Below, one piece after another: positions 20,590-29,708 of a stretch of 64,000 nucleotides of DNA. The translations under genes were made by a program, and so were the position numbers. The stretch's first letter is position 1. Each line of letters opens with the position of its first letter. Below the pieces are notes generated by a model. It was not told the origin of the DNA. It was given only the letters and a program-made list of their open reading frames with translations, and ran no database searches. Where the stretch lies: positions 62,001 to 126,000 of the forward strand of contig NZ_JANEWG010000004.1 in assembly GCF_028069725.1 (NCBI RefSeq), written 5' to 3'. This DNA is from Citrobacter sp. Awk 4. Its GTDB lineage: Bacteria; Pseudomonadota; Gammaproteobacteria; Enterobacterales; Enterobacteriaceae.

Positions 20590-21183
20590 CTATTCCTGCA
20601 GAAAATTCAAATTGACCCTGATGTAGTTCAGAAATTGCTGGTCATTTTTGATATGTAGTTTCCTCATAATACGACGGCGAAGTGATTTGGTTTGTTCTTC
20701 AGTCAGCGATAGCTGTTCAGCGCTTTCTGCTAATGGGTAGCCTTTAGCGATAAATTTTAATAACTGGCGTTCTAAAATAGAAAAGTGGCGAGTGGTACAG
20801 TAATGACAGATTGCCGGGGGAACTCGGTGACGGAGCGCGCGCTTTTGCAGAATAAGAACCATTTTTCGGGTTATCTCATCCACATCATCTTCGCGATAAA
20901 TATGCGGCAGCATGTAAAGACAGGGCCTGAACATCAATTTTTCTTTTTCAATTTTGTTACAGATAATGATCCTTTGCTGATGCCGGGTATGCAGCGGAAC
21001 CTGATAACAATCTGCACTGAACCAGTCTTCATCCAGTGATACGAAGGCGATATCCGCAGTATCCAGAACGTCAACCGGGAGAAACTGAATTTCCTGATGC
21101 CACTGTTCGGTCAGACGCGTAATAATGATTTTCAGGCCATGTTCGAAGTGACTATTCTGTTCCTTGATTACGACGCTCAGCAT
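20590..21183 (-). CDS. fimW: Fimbrial repressor FimW
   Basis: A 197-residue regulator from the ATG at 21183 (MLSVVIKEQN), the length expected of FimW; a longer frame to 21270 would add a hydrophobic leader and is not favoured. The C-terminal HTH is LuxR-like (SILERQLLKFIAKGYPLAESAEQLSLTEEQTKSLRRR split around residues 130-180). The N-terminal part has no clear receiver. In Salmonella FimW represses fim by countering FimZ. It is transcribed toward the EAL gene and fimY. Confidence 0.85.
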   Translation of the reverse strand: MLSVVIKEQNSHFEHGLKIIITRLTEQWHQEIQFLPVDVLDTADIAFVSLDEDWFSADCYQVPLHTRHQQRIIICNKIEKEKLMFRPCLYMLPHIYREDDVDEITRKMVLILQKRALRHRVPPAICHYCTTRHFSILERQLLKFIAKGYPLAESAEQLSLTEEQTKSLRRRIMRKLHIKNDQQFLNYIRVNLNFLQE

Positions 21184-21372
21184 AAAAAATATCCAAAATA
21201 GCAGAGAGAAAGTAGACCAAATATTAATAATATTTATTAATATTGAAATACATTTATCCTTAAATCCCACTTTACGGGGGCTGAGATCTTACCAGGCGAT
21301 TTCCTGGAACCCAATGAATGACCGGAAAGAAGGGGCATTCGTACACTTCATCAGCAACCAGAACGAAAGCCA

Positions 21373-21400
21373 TTGACTCGGCAGGTGCTGACCGTATAAT
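21373..21400 (+). promoter_or_regulatory. argU promoter
   Basis: TTGACT and a perfect TATAAT are separated by 16 bases, and the tRNA begins 38 bases after the -10. This is a strong sigma-70 promoter as expected for a stable RNA gene. Confidence 0.85.
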
Positions 21401-21438
21401 TCACGCGTTTCACCCGCATGAAGTCTCAACTTCACAAT

Positions 21439-21515
<77 letters not shown>

Positions 21516-21519
21516 TTTC

Positions 21520-21541
21520 GACGTCAGCTGACGTCTTTTTT
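21520..21541 (+). terminator. argU terminator
   Basis: The perfect 16-bp palindrome GACGTCAGCTGACGTC is followed directly by six T residues, four bases after the tRNA CCA end. Confidence 0.85.
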
Positions 21542-21706
21542 ATGCCTCAAATTCAGATTAAGCGCGACAGGATCCTCTAAATCTGCCTGGCGCTCCCCGT
21601 ATCAAGTTTTACCTGTTGGTCGCTGTGCGGGTGTATCCCGTTCAATAACGTCGTCTCCCTATCGCCAGCAATGTCAGGGAGCGGTGTATACCGCCCCCTT
21701 TTAGCA

Positions 21707-22777
21707 TCAGGATTTCGGGAATATCCAGACATGTTTTTCCGGTAACGACAGATGGCAATGCTGCGGATCGCGAACGTCATTGCCATAAGCCCGGATGACA
21801 AAATCATCCCCGGAGGTGCGGAAAAGATATTCCCAGCGATCGCCAAGGTACATGCTGGTGAGCAGAGGCAGTTCAAGCTGATTTTCGCCGGGACCGTCGA
21901 CTAACGCGACACGCTCGACACGAATCACCGCCGTAGCGGGTTGACCCACTTGCACGCCTTCACCCGCGTGTCCCCATAATGTCCAGCCGGACCCTTCAAT
22001 GCGCGCTCTGCCATCACGCAGCTCAGTGACTTTGCCATGCAGACGGTTATTGCTGCCCATGAATTCTGCCGTAAATAACGTTTTCGGGTTACCGTACATC
22101 TCCTGCGGCGTACCCTGTTGTTCAATCTTGCCGTTATTGAGCAGCAAAATCCGATCAGAAATGGACATCGCTTCGTTTTGGTCGTGCGTCACCATCAACG
22201 CGGATAACCCCAGATTGATGATCAGTTCACGCAGGAATACGCGGGCTTCTTCCCGCAGTTTGGCATCCAGATTCGACAGCGGTTCATCGAGCAGGATGAC
22301 GGGGGGGTTGTAGACCAGAGCCCGGCCAATGGCGACGCGCTGCTGTTGACCACCGGAAAGCTGATGCGGATGGCGTTTACCCAGATGACCGAGCCCCAAC
22401 TGATCCAGGACATCCTGAACCCGCTGGGTTACCTCTTTTGCGGCAACTTTGCGAAGCTTCAACGGATATGCCACGTTCTCAAAAACGGTCTTATGTGGCC
22501 ACAGCGCATAGGACTGGAATACCAGCCCAAGATTACGTTCTTCAGCCGGGATCTCGCTGCGAGGCGTGCCGTCGTAAACTTTATTTTTACCGATGACGAT
22601 TGCGCCCTGGGTGGGTTTTTCCAGCCCGGCGACCGCACGCAGCAACGTCGTTTTGCCGCTGCCTGAAGGGCCGAGCAAAGAGACAACCTCGCCGCGTTTC
22701 AGGTTCATGGACACCCCCTTTAACACCGGATTGTCGCCATAGGTTAAGTGCAGGTTCTCGACCGATAATTCAATCAT
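21707..22777 (-). CDS. ABC importer ATPase (FbpC/AfuC-like)
   Basis: A 356-residue ATPase energising the importer encoded upstream. It starts at 22777 (MIELSVENLHLTYGDN), overlapping the permease stop by eight bases. Walker A is GPSGSGKTT, the signature LSGGQQQRVAIGRAL, Walker B VILLDEPLSNLD, and the switch histidine lies in MVTHDQ. After about residue 235 comes a TOBE-type C-terminal domain of about 110 residues, as in FbpC/PotA-type ATPases. The family subgroup is often annotated as iron(III); the substrate is not decided by this subunit. Confidence 0.9.
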   Translation of the reverse strand: MIELSVENLHLTYGDNPVLKGVSMNLKRGEVVSLLGPSGSGKTTLLRAVAGLEKPTQGAIVIGKNKVYDGTPRSEIPAEERNLGLVFQSYALWPHKTVFENVAYPLKLRKVAAKEVTQRVQDVLDQLGLGHLGKRHPHQLSGGQQQRVAIGRALVYNPPVILLDEPLSNLDAKLREEARVFLRELIINLGLSALMVTHDQNEAMSISDRILLLNNGKIEQQGTPQEMYGNPKTLFTAEFMGSNNRLHGKVTELRDGRARIEGSGWTLWGHAGEGVQVGQPATAVIRVERVALVDGPGENQLELPLLTSMYLGDRWEYLFRTSGDDFVIRAYGNDVRDPQHCHLSLPEKHVWIFPKS

Positions 22778-24539
22778 GTAATTTGACTCCAAAACGAAGG
22801 GCAATACCCAGACCTACCACCACCAGCAGGATGTTAATAAAGGAGAGCGCCGCCACGATATCAATCGCGCCTGCCGCCCACAGAGAAACCAGCATGGAGC
22901 CAATGGTTTCCGTGCCTGGCGAAAGCAGGTATACGCCGGTTGAATATTCACGCTCGAAGATCAGGAACATCAGCAGCCATGAGCCGATAAGACCGTAGCG
23001 CGATAATGGGATCGTCACGTGACGGGTAATTTGCCCGCGTGTGGCGCCAGTACTGCGCGCGGCCTCTTCAAGCTCTGGTCCCACCTGCAGTAGTGTTGAG
23101 GAGATCAGTCGAAGCCCGTATGCCATCCATACGACGGTATATGCCAGCCAAACGCTGAAAATGGTACTGCGCAACGATCGCAGCCAGACAATCAGGTTAT
23201 CGCGCAGCCACTGCGACCACGGCATACCGGAAAGCCAGCCGGATTTCAGGGCATTATCGAGCCACATCGGCAGGAACAGAAATACCCACAGAAACGCCAG
23301 TCCCGCGAGAAGACCGGGTACGGCGCGAGGCACCAGTACGCTGTAATCCAAAAAGCGGGTGGTGCTGTCGGGTTTACGGTGCATGGCGATGCCGACAAAC
23401 AGATAACAGGCGACCGCCAGCGCGCCGCCAATAACGCCGATGGACATAGAGTTCACAATGGCGCGTAGCAGGTTGGGCTGTGACCAGATAGTGCGGAAGG
23501 TACTGAGTGAAAGTTCATCCCAGAGAGATACCCCAACGCCCCAGTTGGAGATAAAGGCGCGCAGCACGACTCCCAGCAACGGAACGCCGATGGTCACGGT
23601 CAGCCAGAACGCCACGACGCCACCGGCGACCCAGCGCCATTTCCCCAGCGGTAACGCACGCGCCTGGGAGGCTTTGCCTTTCATGGTGACAAAGCGGTTG
23701 GCGGTGCGCATCAGGCGACGCTGTAACATGACCAACGGAACAGTTATGCAAATCAACACCACCGCCACGGCGGCCATCAGATGATAAGACGGCGTGCCGA
23801 GTTTATTGGTCAATTGGTACAAATAGGTCGCCAGCACCATATTGCCTTCCGGATCGCCCAGCACCAGCATCAGACCAAACACTTCCAGTCCGAGGAAAAA
23901 CAGCAGCACGGTCGCATACAGAATCGACGGGCGAACCATCGGCAGACTGACTGAGGTCATCACCTGAAGCGGCGATGCGCCTGTGATACGCGCGGCTTCC
24001 TCAACATCGGAACCCACGCTGCGCAATGCCGACGAGATGTAAAGATAGGCGTGGGGGACATGCGTCAGGCCCGCAATCACCACGATGCTCGACATGTCGT
24101 AGATATTCCAGGGAACAAAGCCAATCAGTGACTGCGCCCATAAAGAGAGGAACCCCACCGGTCCGGCCGCCACCACATAACCAAACCCCAGCACCATCGG
24201 AGAAACAAAAATCGGCACCAGAATCAGCGGCTCAATGAGACGTCGGCCGGGCAAATCGGTGCGTACCATCAGAAAGGCCAGCACGCCGCCGAGCGGAATG
24301 GCGATGGCCACCAGGCCGAAAGCGAGAATAAAGCCGCTTTTGAGGGCTTTATAGAAATCGGGATCGGTGAAAATGAACCCAAATGATTCAAGACTCCAGG
24401 CTTTTGTCGGGGAAAAGAAGGGCGCCGACAAGAAACTCTGTATCATAATAAACGACAGTGGAATGTAGATAACCAGTGCAGTTATCAGCACCACCGCGCC
24501 ACGCGGCAGACTTTGCCACTTTCTGTGTAAGGCATTCAT
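22770..24539 (-). CDS. Fused double-domain ABC permease (SfuB/FbpB-like)
   Basis: A 589-residue inner-membrane protein made of two homologous permease halves, each with about six membrane segments. Each half carries an EAA-type loop that docks the ATPase: DVEEAARITGASPLQV (about residue 180) and ELEEAARSTGATRGQI (about residue 490). This fused arrangement is typical of FbpB/SfuB-type importers and of the AfuB sugar-phosphate branch. It lies between the binding-protein and ATPase genes in one transcription direction. Confidence 0.92.
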   Translation of the reverse strand: MNALHRKWQSLPRGAVVLITALVIYIPLSFIMIQSFLSAPFFSPTKAWSLESFGFIFTDPDFYKALKSGFILAFGLVAIAIPLGGVLAFLMVRTDLPGRRLIEPLILVPIFVSPMVLGFGYVVAAGPVGFLSLWAQSLIGFVPWNIYDMSSIVVIAGLTHVPHAYLYISSALRSVGSDVEEAARITGASPLQVMTSVSLPMVRPSILYATVLLFFLGLEVFGLMLVLGDPEGNMVLATYLYQLTNKLGTPSYHLMAAVAVVLICITVPLVMLQRRLMRTANRFVTMKGKASQARALPLGKWRWVAGGVVAFWLTVTIGVPLLGVVLRAFISNWGVGVSLWDELSLSTFRTIWSQPNLLRAIVNSMSIGVIGGALAVACYLFVGIAMHRKPDSTTRFLDYSVLVPRAVPGLLAGLAFLWVFLFLPMWLDNALKSGWLSGMPWSQWLRDNLIVWLRSLRSTIFSVWLAYTVVWMAYGLRLISSTLLQVGPELEEAARSTGATRGQITRHVTIPLSRYGLIGSWLLMFLIFEREYSTGVYLLSPGTETIGSMLVSLWAAGAIDIVAALSFINILLVVVGLGIALRFGVKLHD

Positions 24540-24625
24540 AGTGTGTCCCTGGCTGCGAAACCCAGAATTACGACATCAGGAAAGCGAAGCGCGCCGGGTG
24601 AGCCGCGCTTCTGTGAAGGTAGGTC

Positions 24626-25714
24626 TTATTTGGCGGCGGCTTCGCGCCACAATTTGATGTATTCCAGACGTTTTTTCGGCTGCAGGTATTCCAGCAGGCT
24701 TTCATCCACCGGGATCGGTTTCAGGGCCTGGCCGAGCATGTTGGTCATCCCGTTAATGTCATTATCCCCTTCAATATCGTTACGAATTGACGGGATATCA
24801 GCCTGATTCGCCAGAATACTTTGCCCCTTTTCAGACAACACATAGTCCAGCCACAGTTTGGCGGCATTGCTGTTTTGTGCCTGCTGACTGATAAAAGAAA
24901 CGCGTGACAGAACGAGGGTGTAATCCTTTGGATACGAGATACCCAACGACGGATCCGTTTTAGCACGCGCTTCAGAGTAGGAACCCAGGATATTGTAACC
25001 AATCAGGTTTTCGCCCGAGGAGACCCTTTCCATCATGGTGCCGGTGGACGATTGCACCGCTAAGCCCCCTTTGGCGACCTCTGCCAGCGTTTTGAAATAG
25101 TTCGGGTCGGCTTTGGAATCCTGGACAGAGAGCATGAAGCCAACACCGGATTTCTCTACATCATAGGTGGTCACTTTGCTTTTGAATTTGTCTGTCTGAC
25201 TGGCGACCAGTTTCGCCAGCGCAGCGTGGGAGTCGGGGACGTCATTTGCCGGGATCAGGCGTTTGTTATAAATGAAGACCACTGGCTCGTAGGTGGTGCC
25301 ATACGCCTTATTCTTCCAGATGGACCATTTCGGCAGTTGGCTTTGCTCGGGGGTGATGTATTCCTGCGCATAATCGGCGGCGAGCTTCAACGCAGTATCC
25401 ATTGATGAGCTCCAGACCACGTCGCCGCTACCGCTACCAGAGGCCTGTTCGCTGATAAAACGGTTGTACAGTTCGGTACTATTCATATCGTTATATTCAA
25501 CTTTAATGCCGGGATACGTGGCTTCGAAACCCTTAATCAGCGGGTCGGCGGATTTGGTATCGGTGGTGGAGTAGACCACCAGTTTGCCTTCTTTGGTCGC
25601 AGCATCGACGACGTTTTGATAGTCAGCCGGGTAGCCTTGCGGTAATGCAGACATTGCAGAAGTAGAGATCAGCACAGCAGTAGCGATCAGAGAGATGCGG
25701 AATGTGTTCGACAT
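24626..25714 (-). CDS. Periplasmic ABC substrate-binding protein
   Basis: A 362-residue cluster-D type binding protein. The start at 25714 (MSNTFRISLIATAVL) begins a signal peptide with cleavage near SAMSA; AAGG lies about ten bases upstream. The ligand cleft segments read KLVVYSTTDTKSADPL and SGDVVWSSSMDTALKL. The pair of adjacent tyrosines that binds ferric iron in FbpA is not seen in the region where it would be expected, so iron is doubtful. Members of this family formerly called AfuA bind hexose phosphates, which is an alternative. The upstream two-component genes suggest induction by a small external ligand. Confidence 0.85.
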   Translation of the reverse strand: MSNTFRISLIATAVLISTSAMSALPQGYPADYQNVVDAATKEGKLVVYSTTDTKSADPLIKGFEATYPGIKVEYNDMNSTELYNRFISEQASGSGSGDVVWSSSMDTALKLAADYAQEYITPEQSQLPKWSIWKNKAYGTTYEPVVFIYNKRLIPANDVPDSHAALAKLVASQTDKFKSKVTTYDVEKSGVGFMLSVQDSKADPNYFKTLAEVAKGGLAVQSSTGTMMERVSSGENLIGYNILGSYSEARAKTDPSLGISYPKDYTLVLSRVSFISQQAQNSNAAKLWLDYVLSEKGQSILANQADIPSIRNDIEGDNDINGMTNMLGQALKPIPVDESLLEYLQPKKRLEYIKLWREAAAK

Positions 25715-25892
25715 TATAATTAACCTTTTAGTTACATTTGAGGAACTAATGGTCAACATAGCGTATGGCGTAAGTCAGACAATAGGGGGGCGATGACTCC
25801 GTTTCCGAAGTGTGATTATGGGCATTGTTTAGACAATTAACACCATTAAAACCACGAAAAATGATCCGCAAGCTGACGCGTTTTGTCGTCGA

Positions 25893-26594
25893 TCACTCTG
25901 TGGCGGACGCCTTGCGATATAGCCGTCTCGGATGACCAATGTTGCCATATTGCATTTCGACGCTGATAAACCCCACTTCCACGCAATATTCCAGGTAGCG
26001 ACGACCGGTGGTTTTGCTGATCCCCACCTGTTCGACAACCTCTTCAACCGACCAGTTATTTGCCGGGTTGTCGGTAAAAAAGCGCTTAATACGCTCCAGC
26101 GTATTGGGCTCGATCCCTTTGGTGGAGGGGGTGGGCGGGACGTCACCAGTGGGCAGATTGAACAACCGATCCAGAGCATGTTGATCAACCACTTTTACCT
26201 GGCGCATGGCGTTGACCAGCAGCATAAATCGCTCCAGTGATGCGCGCAGACGCTGGAAGAATACCGGTTTAATGAGGTAATCAAACGCGCCGCTGCGCAT
26301 CGCATGACTGCAGGTTTGCATGTCGCTTGCTGCGGTAATGAAAATCACTGAACACTCAATACCTTTCAGCAATGGGCTGTCGATGAGGTCGACGCCCTGA
26401 CCATCCGGCAAATAGTTGTCGAGCAGGACCAGACGTGGTCGATGTCGGCTTATCAACGTGCGGGCTTCTTCGAGAGTGGTGGCGATACCCACAACACGTA
26501 AATGAAAATGCTGTTCGATATACTCGCGGTGGAGTTCGGCGAGATGGGGTTCGTCCTCAACAATGACGACATCAAGCGCCCGGGAAGTTGTCAT
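25893..26594 (-). CDS. Response regulator, CitB/DcuR family
   Basis: A 233-residue regulator. The receiver (about 8-125) has the acidic pair in VIVEDEPHL, the phospho-acceptor in LVLLDNYLPDGQG and the conserved lysine in YLIKPVFF. The C-terminal part (about 175-225) is the CitB/DcuR-type helix-turn-helix (VEQVGISKTTGRRYLEYC). It overlaps the sensor gene by 23 bases, so the two are co-translated. The 178-bp gap before the binding-protein gene, on the same strand, is the likely target promoter. Confidence 0.92.
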   Translation of the reverse strand: MTTSRALDVVIVEDEPHLAELHREYIEQHFHLRVVGIATTLEEARTLISRHRPRLVLLDNYLPDGQGVDLIDSPLLKGIECSVIFITAASDMQTCSHAMRSGAFDYLIKPVFFQRLRASLERFMLLVNAMRQVKVVDQHALDRLFNLPTGDVPPTPSTKGIEPNTLERIKRFFTDNPANNWSVEEVVEQVGISKTTGRRYLEYCVEVGFISVEMQYGNIGHPRRLYRKASATE

Positions 26595-28239
26595 GCTTTA
26601 GCCCTGTCGAACGGGTATGAGTGTATGGAATAAACACCGAAAATATAGTGCCTTGCGGTATGTTGTTGGTGATTTCGATGCTGCCGCCCGCCTTACTAAT
26701 ATAGCCTGCTGCCAGATACAGGCCGATACCGTGTTCTGATCCGATGATGTCATCGTCGTTTGCGGGTTTACTGCTGAACCCTTGCTGGAAGAGATGGGGT
26801 TTGGTCGCATCATCCACGCCGCAACCCCTGTCGGCGACTTCGATCAACAGTTCCTGATTTCTGTCCGAAATATACAGCTCCACGGGGGCGGTGGGATCGG
26901 CGGCTTTTAGCGTCGCATCGACGGCATTATCCAGCAGGTTGCCAATGACAGACATCAGTTCTGTTTCGCTGAGCATGGCCGGAGGGCGGGTTAACTGGCA
27001 GGCAGGATCAAACTGGAGTTCGATGCCTTTCTCACGCGCGCTGACGTATTTCCCCAACAGCAGTCCGCACAACGCCGGAGACGCGAAATGGGCCGAGACG
27101 AAATCCAGCACTTTCTGCGCACCTTCGGACTGCGCCTGAATATAGCGGATGGCTTCGTCATAATGTTGCATCTGCAACAGGCCAACCAGCGTCGCAGTCC
27201 AGTTCAGCTGTTCATGGCGCATGATGCGCAAGTTGTCGGCGTAGCGTTTTACCTGGCTTAACTGACTACTGAGCGTGTTAATGTCGTTTTTATCGCGAAA
27301 ACTGAATACCCAACCGCTTTCAATGCCGGGTTCCAGTTCAATGGCGACGCGGTTGACGATTACCTGGCGCTGATTTAGCACGGCAATATGGTCGTGGCGA
27401 TCGCTGCGTTTTGAGGCCGTAGGCTGAGTAAAAAAGTCCGGAGACGTTTGTAATACATTCTCCAGTGGTTTTCCGATAAGCTCTTTTTCTGACTGGTGAA
27501 TATCCAGTAATTCTCTGGCGGCATGATTGATCAATATCAGTTGCCGTTCGCCGTTAACCGCAAATACCCCTTCATACATGGCTTCAAGCAACGCTTTTTG
27601 TTGGCGGACCAACAGGGCAATGTCTTTGGGTTCGAGTCGGAACATCTGTTTTTTGAGATTGCGGGTAAACAGCCAGGAAAAGAGAAACAACAGGAGCAAA
27701 AGGGCGATGCCATATAATCCCGCCTGCCAGAGAATGCGGGCATTAATATTGGCGATATACGACGTGAGATAACCTACTGAGACGATACCGATGACCTGAT
27801 GATTAGCATCGAAGACCGGGGATTTGCTGCGTAATGAAACGCCGATTCCACCTTTGCGCACCGAAATAATGGTTTTTCCCTGTAACACTTCCGCATTATC
27901 CCCACCAATCATGGGTAAATTAAGACGCTCCGGGGACTCTGAATGGTAGAGATGCTGTTCGTTGACGTCGCCTATCACAATATAACTGGCGTCACTTTGC
28001 GCGCGCAGCGGCTGAATTAAACGGGCAATTCCGGCGATATCCCGGGCAGCAATTTTTTCCGCAAGCCCCGGCATTAACGCAATCTCGCTGGCCTGAACGC
28101 GTGCGCGTTGCCCGAGATCGTGGTGCAGTTGCCGGTCAATAAAATGAAACAGGATCGCCCCCAACAGAATTAATAACAGGCAGGAAAAGGCCACCAAAGA
28201 CAAAAAAAGCTTCACCTGAAAAGGGAGTCTGCGTTTCAT
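26572..28239 (-). CDS. Sensor histidine kinase, CitA/DcuS family
   Basis: A 555-residue membrane kinase. The first membrane helix (about 10-32) and the second (about 175-197) enclose a periplasmic PAS-like sensor of about 140 residues. A cytoplasmic PAS follows, then the histidine box (MRHEQLNW) and an ATPase domain with N-box NLLDNAVDA, G1 DRGCGV and G2 EHGIGLYL. The start at 28239 (MKRRLPFQV) has CAGG before it and fits a membrane start better than the frame beginning at 28272. Known members sense citrate or C4-dicarboxylates; the ligand here is unknown. Confidence 0.9.
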   Translation of the reverse strand: MKRRLPFQVKLFLSLVAFSCLLLILLGAILFHFIDRQLHHDLGQRARVQASEIALMPGLAEKIAARDIAGIARLIQPLRAQSDASYIVIGDVNEQHLYHSESPERLNLPMIGGDNAEVLQGKTIISVRKGGIGVSLRSKSPVFDANHQVIGIVSVGYLTSYIANINARILWQAGLYGIALLLLLFLFSWLFTRNLKKQMFRLEPKDIALLVRQQKALLEAMYEGVFAVNGERQLILINHAARELLDIHQSEKELIGKPLENVLQTSPDFFTQPTASKRSDRHDHIAVLNQRQVIVNRVAIELEPGIESGWVFSFRDKNDINTLSSQLSQVKRYADNLRIMRHEQLNWTATLVGLLQMQHYDEAIRYIQAQSEGAQKVLDFVSAHFASPALCGLLLGKYVSAREKGIELQFDPACQLTRPPAMLSETELMSVIGNLLDNAVDATLKAADPTAPVELYISDRNQELLIEVADRGCGVDDATKPHLFQQGFSSKPANDDDIIGSEHGIGLYLAAGYISKAGGSIEITNNIPQGTIFSVFIPYTHTRSTGLKHDNFPGA

Positions 28240-28700
28240 ACGACCTGCGGCAGGAATACAAAAAAGAGACATTCGCGGAGCCTACCATGTCGCAATGTGG
28301 GGTGTAATCAGACAAAAGCAGAGTTGTGAGCTGGCTGGATTCTCTGAGCCGTTACCACCTGCCGGGCTTTCTTTCCTCAAACATTAAATGTCATTTATTC
28401 AATGATGCTATTTTATATTATCCACATAGAGGATTTGTTAGGTAAACCGGAGAACAATGGATATCGCTGCAAATAGGGTATTGCCAGCAAGGCACGATTA
28501 GCGGTGAAAGTCAGCCCAGGATAATTTGTAGTTGACGAATTAATATCGGTATAGAAAGAATATTTACGCACGATAATCCTCATATTTCATTCTTGCTTTT
28601 CATGCTTCTGACGGTATAGTGCTTTTCTGCCAGGAGAAACTAACTGCTTGACAGAATTGATTTTTTATCGATGAAATAAAATAAGACGACAGTTGGTTTT
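28240..28700. promoter_or_regulatory. Divergent intergenic region before the biosynthetic cluster
   Basis: About 460 bp without a supported gene, between the sensor kinase and the ketosynthase gene, which diverge. A consensus TTGACA lies at 28648-28653, with only weak -10 candidates 16-18 bases downstream. AT content rises over the last 300 bp. No regulator gene for the cluster is evident. Confidence 0.4.
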
Positions 28701-29708
28701 ATGGAAAAAACACGCTCAGCCTCGCCTGTCACAACGTGCAAGATTATCGCTACAGGTATTGCTCTGCCGTCAACGTGCGTCACCTCTGCTGAACTGGATA
28801 GCAGGCTCGGCAAAGCGGCGGGTTATGTGGAAAAACGTTGTGGCATTGTCCATCGTTATCACGCCGCGAAGCACGACAGCCAGGCGGGACTGGCGGCACA
28901 GGCGTTACATCAGGCGCTAAAAGCAGGCAGCCTCGCCCCCTCTTCAATTGATCTGTTGATTTGCGCCTCTGCGGTGGCGGTACAGGCGCTGCCGTGTAGT
29001 GCCATTCATATTCTGAAAGCGGCGGGTATGCCGTCCGGCGTGGCGGGATTTGATATTAATAGTAGCTGCGTCAGCTTTATTTCTGCGCTGGAAGTGGCCG
29101 CCGGGTTGCTGAACAGCGGTGCTTACCGGCGTATCGCCATTGTTTCTGCGGATCTGGCGTCGCGTGGCATCGACTGGAAGCACGAAGAATCTTCACTCAT
29201 TTTCGGCGATGGTGCGGCATGCGCGATTGTCGAACGTGGCAATGGGCGCAGCGGGATTGTCGCCAGTCTGATCGAAATGTACCCCGATGGCAGCGAGCTA
29301 TGCGAAATTCGCGCCGGTGGCACTCGCTGTAATCCACGTGTGGGTATGACTGACAACGATTTTCTGTTTCATATGCAGGGCAAGCCGTTGTTTCGTTATG
29401 CTTCTTCGCTGATTGAAGACTATTTCGTCCGACTGCTGCAAAAAAGCGGTCTGACGCTGGCGGATATCGCCACTGTGGTGCCGCACCAGGCGAGCCATCT
29501 CTCTCTTGAACATATGCGCAAGCGCCTGCATGTTCCACAAGCGGCATTAATCGATATCTACCGCTACTATGGCAACCAGGTTGCCGCCTCGATCCCAACG
29601 GCGATGCATGAGGCCGTTACCCGCGGTCGGTTCACGCCGGGTGATCCGGTGATGTTGATAGGCACGGCAGCGGGTTTGACGCTGGCAGGAATGGTACTAC
29701 TGCCATGA
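28701..29708 (+). CDS. Ketosynthase III-like (FabH/OleA-type) thiolase-fold enzyme
   Basis: A 335-residue member of the beta-ketoacyl-ACP synthase III superfamily with the full catalytic set: Cys123 in NSSCVSF, His262 in PHQASH, and Asn292 in YYGNQVAASIP. Such enzymes either start fatty-acid chains (FabH) or condense two acyl groups head-to-head (OleA). It is not the housekeeping FabH, which lies in the fab operon. It is the first gene of an overlapping run: its stop shares four bases (ATGA) with the next start. No acyl carrier protein is encoded nearby, so acyl donors must come from primary metabolism or from the adenylate-forming ligase downstream. The ribosome site before the ATG is weak. 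Confidence 0.88.
   Translation: MEKTRSASPVTTCKIIATGIALPSTCVTSAELDSRLGKAAGYVEKRCGIVHRYHAAKHDSQAGLAAQALHQALKAGSLAPSSIDLLICASAVAVQALPCSAIHILKAAGMPSGVAGFDINSSCVSFISALEVAAGLLNSGAYRRIAIVSADLASRGIDWKHEESSLIFGDGAACAIVERGNGRSGIVASLIEMYPDGSELCEIRAGGTRCNPRVGMTDNDFLFHMQGKPLFRYASSLIEDYFVRLLQKSGLTLADIATVVPHQASHLSLEHMRKRLHVPQAALIDIYRYYGNQVAASIPTAMHEAVTRGRFTPGDPVMLIGTAAGLTLAGMVLLP

Noticed and set aside
28648-28674. Short leader frame starting TTG after AGGAGA upstream of the ketosynthase
   Set aside because: Only eight codons with no attenuator-like structure; the sequence more likely contributes a -35 element.
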